64,000 nt of DNA from positions 47,919,670 to 47,983,669 of the forward strand of contig OZ025248.1 of assembly GCA_964019135.1 (NCBI GenBank). Reading direction: 5' to 3'. This stretch comes from Arenicola marina (lineage: Eukaryota > Annelida > Polychaeta > Arenicolidae). The translations under genes and the position numbers were made by a program. A model generated the notes under the pieces. It was not told the origin of the DNA. It searched no databases and worked only from the letters and a program-made list of their open reading frames with translations. Below, piece after piece: positions 10,198-22,678 of the stretch; the stretch's first letter is position 1; every line of letters begins with the position of its first letter.

Positions 10198-10680
10198 GTA
10201 CACATCATTATGTCATGGTACACATCATTATGTCATGGTACACACCATTATATCATGGTACACATCATTATGTCATGGTACACACCATTATATCATGGTA
10301 CACATCATTATGTCATGGTACACACCATTATATCATGGTACACATCATTATGTCATGGTACACATCATTATGTCATGGTACACACCATTATATCATGGTA
10401 CACATCATTATGTCATGGTACACACCATTATATCATGGTACACATCATTATGTCATGGTACACACCATTATATCATGGTACACATCATTATGTCATGGTA
10501 CACACTATTATGTCATGGTACACACCATTATATCATGGTACACATCATTATGTCATGGTACACACCATTATATCATGGTACACATCATTATGTCATGGTA
10601 CACCCTATTATATCATGGTACACATCATTATGTCATGGTACACACTATTAGATCATGGTACACACCATTATCATGGTATG
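10198..10680. repeat. 20-bp satellite, homogeneous right part, about 24 copies
   Basis: The unit CATTATGTCATGGTACACAT alternates with CATTATATCATGGTACACAC, so there is also a 40-bp higher-order period. The three open frames across it are a product of the repeat. Confidence 0.97.
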
Positions 10681-11416
10681 CACGTTTTCGGATATGACGC
10701 AACAATCACATTGACACAAACGTTGCCTAGTTACCTCCAGGTTCGTTCATTCGCATCCCAAAGGTTCCACCTGAGTAAAGAACAAACACTCGTTGCGGCT
10801 TCCTTGTTTTCAGTATGAGCTCATCGAACAGTGCCAGGTACGGTGCCAGGTACTGTCCCTCGCCCGACATGTTGAAATTGACAGCTGCCTGTTGCTTGGC
10901 CTTATAACGCCCGGTATCGATATGTGACGGTGGCCAACAGTCACACCAAAAACTAAGAGGTCAACCCGCCTGATATCAGTCAGGGCTCAGACTCGACTCG
11001 GTCGCTGCTTCGCGGCACTAGTTAACGTGTCCGGATTTATAAGCAACGTGTCTGCTTTAAGGCATAATAGAATCCTGTGAACCAATGATAAGCGCCGATC
11101 GATTCGGGTAGCGGGGTGACGTAATTGGTCCAGCGAAAACGATACTGGGGCAACCTTATTTCACTGCGAAGAAGTCACATGGTTGTGCAGTGGTTATGTT
11201 CCCTGTCTGGCCCATGGTACAGTGGCGTCACCATCAGCGGCACGTGGCAAATGGCGGCAAGCAACGGCGGATAACATTTTTCTTGGTATTGATGTTATGG
11301 CACGCCGACTTCTTCGTCCAAATGGATCCGTGGGTGGGGGGGGGGGTCCTGCCGTTCGCGCTTTTGTTATATCAATGCAACCGATGGCACAAATCTCTAC
11401 AAACATCTGCACAATC
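10681..11416. other. No recognised gene
   Basis: Single-copy-looking sequence with no conserved reading frame that I can support. Confidence 0.4.
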
Positions 11417-11560
11417 CAGGGGCGGATCCAGAAAAGCTGGATAGGGGGGGCCGGTTGCAGGGTCGGATCCAGATATGCTGGATAGGGAGTGGGGGGGGGG
11501 GCGCGGTTTCGGTTTTCATATGTTAAATAGTATAAATTTCGGCCCTAAAATGGGAGGCAG
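11417..11560. mobile_element. G-rich DNA-transposon fragment (CAGGGGCGGATCCAG end)
   Basis: It starts CAGGGGCGGATCCAG (11417-11431), with a second GGATCCAG at 11466. Its interior (TTAAATAGTATAAATTTCGGC) is the reverse complement of part of 21420-21505, so both belong to the same family. A related fragment with AGGGCCGAAATTTATATCAT is at 11866-11925. Confidence 0.55.
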
Positions 11561-12088
11561 GACCCGGGGCCGGTCGCCCTTCCATGGATCTGCCCCTGTT
11601 GGAAGAAAATTATTTGGGGCTGAGAATTTAAGCGGTTTAAGTAGTCCCAAACGGGGTGCCATATAATGTCAGGCAACCTACCATGTACAAGTGTGGAGCG
11701 CAGAACAACCGCAGCCGTTTACTGCGCTTCCAGCGAAGTCGTGTTTCACTTTTCCGGAACTGGTGGATTATTATATGTGTGGCATATGCTTGAGTTCCAG
11801 AATTCTGGTATTCCATCATTCTATAGCTATCACGTTCTTCACACTAAGAAGATCAGAAGAGAATCCAGGGGGGGGGGGCGGCCCCGACCCCCCCCCCCCT
11901 TTTAGGGCCGAAATTTATATCATTTGGCACAATCTCAAAGGCCTTATATACCTTTTTTAACACAGTTCACTCTCAAAAGTTCATAGCTTTATACACAACT
12001 TAGCTACCATACACGACGAATACCAAACAATGTATAGTGTAAAAAAATGTATAAACTCGAAGATCAGATGAGACAGATCAAGCTGTCT

Positions 12089-12209
12089 AGGCCGCTCATC
12101 GAATAGAAAGTGACCAGAGGCAGTATTACTGCGCACGAGCCAAGTATGTGACGTAAGGCATACAAAACTTCAAAATCAGGACAATCGAACAGTGGAGTGC
12201 GTCAATAAA
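12089..12209. repeat. Dispersed repeat, copy 2
   Basis: Direct-orientation partner of 8625-8749. Confidence 0.8.
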
Positions 12210-14227
12210 GCATAAAGTAACTGACATTTACCTGCATTTAAACCGTGTCCAGATGTTCGTGTTGTCAGAAGATTAAATGCAGTTTATGATGAGGATGATT
12301 GTCTTTACATGGCGACACAAGGTAACACGTATCGTGACGTATGTATTTTCTTCGTCATCGTCTTCGTCACGTACGCCAAATTCACTATCATCTCAACTCC
12401 TGTAGCTGTGCTGGAACTGAGTGATATTTTATGTTGCCGGGTAGTCTGAGCGGTTTTCGGTATTTAGTTTATTTACGTTAATTTGGTGCGGGGTTTCGCG
12501 GGCTTCCGGTGCGCCGGATTCCGGTGGTCCTCAGAGCGTGACTTGCTGCTGATGATCCACAGAGAGAACACGCACATCAAGATCTTGAGTCACTTAGAAA
12601 CTTCTTTTACCCGTTCAGACCACTCGGTCACAACGCCCGGTTTTTCCTAAATAAAATCTGAAATGTCTACTTTCTCAGCGAATAATCGTTGAGTCCGCTC
12701 TGTCTGCTCATGGTGCCTGCCACGTTCATCTGCATCTTTACCTACTGATGCTGCCTCGTATTGAGCAACAAGGGCCCGTCCAAATTTTTCGCCCTAGAAT
12801 AGGACATTAACATATGGAGCGGGGCAAAATAATTTGCCCCCGCCGTTCGAACTTACGGGCCATGATTATTTGCTTCCGGTTAAGCATCAATCTGTTTAAG
12901 CATCAAATGGTCATCTCTACACAATCAACACACAATTCACATGTTCAGGCGGACAGAATATTAACGTCAATCGGTTCCCTTAATGCAAGTCTTCAATACT
13001 ACAACACTTCAAGTCACAAAAACACCCACTCACAAAAACCTCTTCGTTTCTGTAATGTAGATATGGACTAATTTAAATAGCCAGGGTAGTATTTGTTTCT
13101 TTGCTAATTTCTGTAGATCCGTTCACTAGTAATTCAGTAAATTTCATTAGTTCTAATTTAGTACGCGGATGAGGCAAAAAGCTATAACAATTAACATTTG
13201 CGAGTATTCTGGTGACCGACTCGATCATCACCTTTGATGAGGACATTGGCTTGCATGTGACCTTGGTCTGTGGTCAGTCCTGATAAATCGCGCGGCGCGA
13301 TTTGTATAACACCCTGGTGCCATTTCCCGGCGTCGAAACCGCAACGTCAACTACCGGGGAGTGTCTGCTATAGAGGATCACCATGTCTTCGGGGTCGATC
13401 AATAGGCCGTGTCCAGATACCCCAGGCGACACCTATCGTCGAAAATACACACTGCGTGTTTCGGGTTAGAAAAAATTTATCGCATGCGTTTACCATGCAT
13501 GCCTATGGAGTTGGTTCAGGTGCCCGGCTTCAACGTTTCTTATGTCAGGGGTAGGTTTGTTCTTTGGCATTGTTACTCACAGAACACACCCAACAGACAG
13601 TCTCTATAAACTTTTCATGTAAGTATTACATTATATAATGGAAGTACAGGTTATATTTCACTAGATTAAGAACAGTTTAACAGTCCTATCTGTTAGGCTC
13701 CCCGTTTAACATTCCTGGATGCTACGCAATAAGGCACAAGCCACTCGAGTGCATGCACTCAGATTCGCATGGGAACGACAGCGTATACCGGTTCATATCA
13801 TCGCTTTATAATAAGTTATAATCGGTGCACATCGGGTACCAATTTATTTATTATGTACAATACATATTCCTGAGTTCGATTTGTAATATATCTAGACAAA
13901 ATAGACGCCAGAACGGTCATTATTTCCGCACTGAAGAACATCAGCAAACCTGGAATATGGCCACTTTCCTGCCACGCACACCGTAGGGACAGTCTTTACA
14001 TTCGCTCGTTGGCACTTATAGCAACTGTTTTCTCAGCTTGTATGCCTCCATGTCGTTCTTAAAATGGTATTATTTGATAGTCAGGATATTTATCTGTACA
14101 GAGTGATTTTTTGTTTTTTTTAGAAAACACCCTGTTAACCTATAATAAACTGTTGAAAATTATGCACCTATAACTGAGTCAGTACTCGCCTTTTACATGC
14201 TATGCAGCGCAGAGGGAGCTAGAGTTC
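12210..14227. other. No recognised gene
   Basis: About 2 kb without a supported gene. Short open frames (for example 13270-13554) show no family resemblance. Confidence 0.4.
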
Positions 14228-14463
14228 ACCTGAAACACGCACCTGGAACCCTGGAATGGTCTATAGGAAGCCACAATGCGCAGTTAACTGGTTAACAGAC
14301 AGGGCCTGGCAGTACATGTTGAAAATTGCCTTTCCGGAACCCGAAACACGCGCCTGCCAGAATTTCCCCTGGAACGGTCTATAGGAAGCCACAGTGCGCA
14401 GATAACTGGTTAACATGTGCAGACAGCGCCTGGCAGTACATGTTGAAATTGCCTTCCCGGAAA
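14228..14463. repeat. Tandem duplication, two copies of about 115 bp
   Basis: Both copies contain GGTCTATAGGAAGCCACA and GGCCTGGCAGTACATGTTGA (or close variants). The second copy has an extra TGTGC-containing insertion. Confidence 0.85.
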
Positions 14464-14555
14464 GCGCTCGGATCAGGCACAGAACGGTGTACTCCAGAAC
14501 TGAAATTGTAGACATTGCAGTTTGCGTCTCTCACGCCAATCTTCGAAACTTGTCC

Positions 14556-14651
14556 CCCAGCAAACACAACGTTTCTTTTAATGTTTTAAATGGTTCTAAT
14601 GACGTTATAACTCTTTTAGAAACGTTAAAAAGACGTTATGTGTTTGCTGGG
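14556..14651. mobile_element. Short MITE with terminal inverted repeats
   Basis: The 96-bp element begins CCCAGCAAACACAACGT and ends with the complement of CCCAGCAAACACATAACGT; its interior is AT-rich with repeated AACGTT/TTTTAAA. It is too short to encode anything. Similar CCCAGCAAACA-ended elements occur in many animal genomes. Confidence 0.7.
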
Positions 14652-15029
14652 CACATCCTCCTCGGACAGGATGCTCATATGACTCGCAGTAGTTGTTGTA
14701 GGCGGCCTTTAGGAGTTTGCATGGACTGCTTGCTGTGTTACCCCCCCCCCCCCCCCACCCCCCTAGTGCATTTGACGCGTTATGGTGGTGTTTCTGCTGT
14801 TTCAGAAGAGGCCACTTCCGCCTCAACGGGACTGCTGTCCACCCGCTGTCTTTGAGCATAGTTCTATGCAGTGGCGGTCAGTGTAACCATCTTGTACTCA
14901 CCATAATGCTGGGGGCAACATGCCCTGTATGCCTAGATTGGCTGGTCCGCAGCGATGACGGAACCATGACCTGGGTTGAGAAATGTCCTTCATCATGTCA
15001 ATCACGTATATTGTGGCCTCCTCACGAAG

Positions 15030-15300
15030 CAGAGCAGGGGGCGGATCTAGGGGGGGGGGGGTTAGGGGGGTTACAACCCCCCGCCCCCTCCCATACATAC
15101 AACATACATGTTACTATACATGTTAAAGTCCCATGTCCTTAGAGAGCAACCCTGCCCCCCCCCCACCCCTTGGGAAACTGAATATACACTGTTAAAGTCC
15201 GGTTCTCCGAGCACGCCCCCCCCCCGGTCGCAAGTATTTCAGAGAGCACACCTCCCGATCGAAAGTTTTCAGAGAGCAACCCCCCCCACCCCCCTTGGCA
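15030..15300. repeat. G/C-run-rich low-complexity repeat region
   Basis: A GGGGGCGGATCTAG motif at 15038 is followed by G and C runs. Three imperfect repeats then follow, containing TTTCAGAGAGCA or CTTAGAGAGCA before a C run. Confidence 0.5.
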
Positions 15301-15587
15301 AATTCCTAGATCCGTTTCTTTGGCAATTCGAACAATTTATTACCGCACAAAACTTCCCGCTGCCCAGCCAAGCCTTCCGCTTCGCTGCCATGATTGTTGA
15401 TCACTGCGCACGGGAGCATGCAGTACGGCCGTTTGGGGGAGCCACCGGCGGATGTGCACGGTCAAAACGGCCGAGTTGGCTATCTCTACCTTACATAATC
15501 TCTGGTCACAGCGCCAACTCCCCGGCCTTCCAATGTATGGGTATCGTCTCACTGAGAGTCACAGCGCCAACTCCCTGGCCTTCCAAT

Positions 15588-16270
15588 GACATACCTAGCC
15601 CCTCACACTCGGCCAGTGGTCTGCCACGCCCTCTCACGGCTAGGACATACCTAGCCCCTCACACTCGGCCACTGGTCTGCCACGCCCTCTCACGGTCCTA
15701 ACAAACCTAGCCCCTGACATTCGGCCACCGGTCTGCCACGCCCTCTCACGGCCAGGACAAAAAACCTAGCCCCTAACAGACCAGTGGTCTGCCACGCCCT
15801 CTCACGACTAGGACATACCTAGCCCCTCACACTCGGCCACTGGTCTGCCACGCCCTCCCACGGTCCTAACAAACCTAGCCCCTCACACTCGGCCAGTGGT
15901 CTACCACGACCTCTCACGGTCATGATATATACCTAGCCCCTCAGACACGTCCACTGATTTGCCACGCCGGCCACGATTTGAGAAGGTCCCGACATACCTA
16001 GCCCCCGCACCAATTGTACTCACAGATAGGACAAATCTAGCCCCTCACACTCGGCCACTGTCCACGCCCCCTCACGGTCATGACATATATAGTAGCCCGG
16101 GCTCTCACGGCCAGGTCATACCTAGCCCCTCACACCAAGTTCACTCACAGATATGACATATCTAGCCCCGCACACGCGGCCACTGATCTGCCACGCCCTC
16201 TCACGACCATAACAAATCTAGCCGCTCACACACGCCTTCCGAACCGCCACACCCTCTCATGTTCACTATA
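15588..16270. repeat. About 56-bp tandem array, about 12 imperfect copies
   Basis: The core CATACCTAGCCCCTCACAC is followed by TCGGCCACTGGTCTGCCACG and CCCTCTCACGG. Units vary by small indels and several are shortened. Confidence 0.9.
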
Positions 16271-16454
16271 TATACATCCATGAATGTATATACCTGAGCT
16301 TGCATTGTTTTATTGTTTAGTTAAAATTGTTTCTATTGTTTTAGTGTTTAGTTAAAATCGTTTATTGTTCAGGCGGACGGCATTGTTTAGCCTAACTTGC
16401 TCATTCCATGTTTATATGTGTACCTTGAGTACGAATAAAGATATATATATATAT

Positions 16455-16650
16455 ACCTAGCCCCTCACACTCGGCCACTGGTCTACCACGCCCTCTCACG
16501 GTCATAATATACCTAGCCCCTCACACTCGGCCACTGGACTACCACGCCTTCTCTCGGTCATAACATATCTAGCCCCTCACATCCGGCCAGTCGTCTGCCA
16601 GGCCCTCACGGCCATGACACACCTAGCACCTCACACTCGACCACTGCACT
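16455..16650. repeat. Second block of the 56-bp array
   Basis: It is the same unit as 15588-16270, with about 3.5 copies, separated by about 180 bp of AT-rich non-repeat sequence that ends in a TA run (16439-16455). Confidence 0.9.
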
Positions 16651-16654
16651 CAGA

Positions 16655-16765
16655 GCCATAGCCCTGAGCCAAAGCCAGGAGCTATAGCCCAGCGCCGGGA
16701 GCCAAAGCCCGGCGACCGGAGCCATAGCCCAGCGCCGGGAGCCAAAGCCCGGAGCCATAGCGGTC
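16655..16765. repeat. Short tandem repeat AGCC(A)TAGCCC / GCCGGGAGCC
   Basis: About 17/34-bp units built from GGAGCCAAAGCCCGG and GGAGCCATAGCCCAG. Confidence 0.8.
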
Positions 16766-17737
16766 ATCCAACTGCAATAAAACTAAATATTGGCTCGATG
16801 ATCAGGCTTCGTCCTACTTTTATTATAATAACAGGCATTATTACAATCACCACTGTAGCCTTTTATTGTGATAAACAAGTGGGGTCCAAACTGATACATA
16901 TATATACAATCGTCCGCGAAGACATTTTGGTGAAATCCATAGACGCTGGTTCAGCTTCAATATTTACTTAAAGTTACTTGTGGAGCTGACCGTTGCAACG
17001 GCTGTACCAAAATAAAAATAAACAGGAACTGTTACCTTTGACCACAAGCAGTGTCAACGGCCACCGCCAAAGAAAAAGTGGCGCTCCGGACGCTTCTATT
17101 GTCTCATATAATTTAGCGCTTGGGCCCCCTGTCGGTGGCACCGGTAAACGACTTGTGTACACACGTGTATGACGTTTCAAATCAGCACAAGTTTTCATTT
17201 TTGTGGCGGACAATTCATGAATTTGAAAGGTTTTGCTCATTGGCAGACAATTGGTGAGCGATATGGTAGGTGTTTATTGTCTGTTATGACCCTTAAGGCC
17301 TTAGGTTTGTGTTCTTATACGCAAATTTGGCATCAAAAACAGCGAAACAACTCCACATGCAACTTTAACATTTGGTAAAGTAATAAATGATAACTAGGAA
17401 GAAAAAACATCCAATTCAACCAATCGTTTATCAACCTAGCTGTATGCATGGGCCAATGGCCAAACCACTTCTGCGGGAGTCTTTTTCACAAGTGTATCAT
17501 AGCGCAACCACGACTTTTCGCGAAAAGAGTTTTGCAAAGCGGGAAACATTGGTCCAGTTTCTTAGGTCTTTTCACAACGTACAAAGTTAGTCGGGTATAT
17601 CATAGTGCAACCATGCAACCTACACCCCCCCAGTCCTCCTAACAAGCACGCACCCAGTCTATGAAAATCTAGGTTATCTGATCACTTTGTAAAAAAAAGA
17701 AAATCTTGTGGTACAAGGCACAAAGTATTCGTAGCTG
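16766..17737. other. No recognised gene; probable 3' flank of LANCL3
   Basis: A minus-strand open frame at 17240-16974 matches nothing I recognise. Several TTTTCGCGAAAA-like palindromes occur at about 17515 and 17780-17805. Confidence 0.35.
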
Positions 17738-17743
17738 TTTATT
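17738..17743 (-). promoter_or_regulatory. Candidate poly(A) signal of LANCL3
   Basis: AATAAA on the minus strand, about 180 nt after the stop codon. It lies in AT-rich sequence, so chance occurrence is possible. Confidence 0.4.
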
Positions 17744-17923
17744 ATTTATCTAAGCAATAACCTATCATTCTCCTGTCTTTTCGCGAAAATACCGTCTTTT
17801 CGCGATAACGGCCTACTCTATACAAAAGCGAAGCAAACTAGTTGTATCCATCAACATAGATGTAATATAGGATCCTTGTTAGAGATTCGAAAAATATAAC
17901 AAAACTTATAAAAAACAAACAAA

Positions 17924-20159
<2,236 letters not shown>

Positions 20160-20243
20160 ATTGGAAATTATAATGTCCCTGTAATTGTCTCCAGTTATTC
20201 GATACAACGCCAGCACATTCACTACAGCTTCAGCACCTGCCAA

Positions 20244-21367
20244 AGTTATGGTGTACTATTAGAAATATTGGTCGATTCGTTCCGCGGCTCCAACTCGCAA
20301 GCTCCCCGCACGGTGGCGCTACGCAAGCTCCGCTGGGAGTCGAAGGCAGAGAGTGATTTCCTTTCTCCAAATATTTTAACGAGAAAGAAATAACAGTATG
20401 ACAGTATTTTGTTTTATACGTCAAATATAGAGTAGCAGGCAGAAGGTAGACATTGGGCAGAAATAATATCGATAATTATATTGACATAAATTGAGACCGG
20501 GAGCTATGGAATAACGGGACATAAATGTTAAACCCTGTGCAATTATTGTGCATCCAGTACAGAATACTCAAATTGCGGCTAAAGCACGATAAACGAATAT
20601 TAGTCCAGTAAAATTAAGGCCGAAGCTCATACATTGATAGAGTAAAAAAAGGGGTTGATTGATTTTAAAAAGGGGCTGTTTCCCGTCCGTTGTTCGTCAT
20701 TTAACGTACGTAGTTCTACTACCTTCAGTGGATAAAATCTGCCTGACGTCCTGGTTGAATCTATAGAATTGACGTGTAGTCCGCTTAACTATACTGTAAA
20801 ATTGGATCAAAGATCAAAAAAATCAAATCAAATCAAATAGGCAAGGTTCCCCGGGCAGAGTTAGTTCTCTTGCTACTGATGGGAAGTTGTGGGCGCGAGA
20901 CAATACGGGATTTGTTTGCTTTGATGACGGTTCGGGCGATAAGGCGTTGGGTGAAATATTATTACTGTTGACACCAAGCCAAGTAGCCCGCCGCAGACAT
21001 GGTCACCACGCGGGATAATCACCCGAAAGCGATATTATGCGCGGGATAAGGTGATAAGCACCCAGCGATAGTGTTGACACATGCGATAGCGTTGACACAT
21101 CTAAGAGCGACAATGTTGATACATCCAATGGTTCGGTTGGATATACGTTCAAGGCGGCTGCTGGTGCCAATGTGCTCATGCATGCAGCGGCATGGTGGGA
21201 CAGACAGCTTCATTTTATTTTATTAGTATAGATAGATCAATGTCGCGTTTCCAAGCAGACCCGCTCGTTTTTTTTCCCCTGGCAAACCCATTCTATCAAC
21301 ACATAGTTTCAGCGTCCGCCCCCGGGGTGCGGTGCTTGGAGTTCCCAAGGGGGAGGGAGGGGGTTGC
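20244..21367. other. Intergenic / 5' flank between LANCL3 and TMEM35
   Basis: No reading frame of interest. It has a short (CAAAT)n-like run at 20819-20838. The LANCL3 promoter should lie here, but no clear element was seen. Confidence 0.4.
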
Positions 21368-21961
21368 CAGGGGCGGATTCAGTGGGAGGGGGGGGGGGGG
21401 AGGAGCGACCTGGCCCCGGTACCCCCTTTCAGAGCCGAAATTTATACCATTTAACATATGGAAGCCAAAACCGCCCCCACCCCCCTATCGAGCATATCTG
21501 GATCTAGCCCAGAACCCTAGGCTGTGTGGGCTGAAACACAGCCTAGTCGCATTCCATAGTAAAATTCTGGTCTGGAACAACCCCATTTCAGGGTTGTTTG
21601 ACTTTGAGCAAGTGTAGCTCTGATTCTCCTTTGCTGTGGGAAAAGTTTGATAACAGAAACAAACCTTAATCCTTTTCTTAATACTTCCTGACAAGGAATG
21701 ACTAATCACATAAGTAACCTTTCTTGAAAGGCAAAAATAATCCGGTCGGTCACCAGAAATTCATATGAAAACATGTGTTTTCACTGACCCAATGACTGGG
21801 TCCCTGAACAATGAACCAATTAACATGGCTTATAATATCATGTGATGACCTTGCACATGTGCAGTGATCAACTTCCTGTAAAAAAAAAATGGTTTCATGG
21901 CTAATCTGGATCCAACCCTAAAACCGGCACCCCCTATCCAGATTTTCTGGATCCGCCTCTG
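21368..21961. mobile_element. Non-autonomous DNA transposon, CAGGGGCGGATCCAG-type ends
   Basis: The left end is CAGGGGCGGATTCAG (21368-21382); the right end read on the minus strand is CAGAGGCGGATCCAG (21961-21947), 13 of 15 identical. The direct repeat GTTGC flanks both sides (21363-21367, 21962-21966), a possible 5-bp target duplication as in some hAT lineages. The interior has poly-G, GCCGAAATTTATACCATTTA and CATATCTGGATC segments shared with 11417-11560. It has no coding capacity. Confidence 0.65.
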
Positions 21962-22093
21962 GTTGCACCCCCCATACCCCCACTTCTTAGATCCACCCCA
22001 GGAGGTATCTTTTGCATTAAAATTTCCGCTCTGAGGCTTAGGCATCAAAAAGCACCCGCGGTACCCCCCCCCCCCCCCCCCCTCCCCTCCCCG

Positions 22094-22300
22094 CCTCGGC
22101 TTAGTGAATAACACCCAGCCGTCGTTTGTCGTAATCACGCCGCCACTGGGGCATGCCTCCATCCCTTCAAACACTGACCACCAAACCCCCCCACACCATA
22201 CCCCCGGCACCAACGCAAGCCCCTCCCCCTCCCGCCCTCTAGCGGTGGCAAAGTTTCCCGCTGTCAAAAAAACCCCGCGGCCGAAGAGGGCATAGCACGT
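22094..22300. repeat. Inverted repeat, left arm (flanks TMEM35 exon 1)
   Basis: Its reverse complement matches 22745-22935, for example TTGCGTTGGTGCCGGGGGTA, GGTTTGGTGGTCA and GGAGGCATGCCC (the last shared exactly). The arms are roughly 80-85% identical by eye. Confidence 0.8.
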
Positions 22301-22567
22301 AGAGAGCGTCAATGACAAAAAGATACCCCTTCTGCAGATGGTGGAGACAAAACAATTAAGGGACCCCCACCTACAACTAGTCCCCCCCCCCCCCGCCCCC
22401 CTGTCATTGTATGCCTCGATCCGTCTTCGTCTTAGCAGCCCGGTCAGTCAGGGAACTAGCATATATACACACTTTGTTAGAGAAAAACATTTCTTGCTTG
22501 TTCCTGTTGTACTTCCGGCTGGAGCAGAAGTGTTTTTGAACGAAATCTTTGTTGATAAAAACCCAAA

Positions 22568-22678
22568 ATGGCTAATTCTGTGCTGGTTGTTTTGTCCTTG
22601 ACTATCGGACTCTTTTTTATTCTCGTTGGAACTCTTAAACTTTCGTCCTCGGTGAATGACGAAGTTTACAGGGAAATG
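22568..22678 (+). CDS. TMEM35: TMEM35 exon 1
   Basis: ATG in the context CCAAAATGG; 37 codons covering the first membrane segment; donor ATG|GTAAGT, a near-perfect consensus. Confidence 0.92.

Noticed and set aside
10134..10818. His/Tyr-rich 187-202-codon frames
   Set aside because: Product of the 20-bp satellite; three frames open at once.
16974..17240. 88-codon minus-strand frame as a gene
   Set aside because: No family resemblance, no clear acceptor, and not connected to LANCL3.
20230..20424. Upstream coding exon of LANCL3
   Set aside because: The ATG at 20159 already gives the family N-terminus, and the upstream frame has no family similarity.
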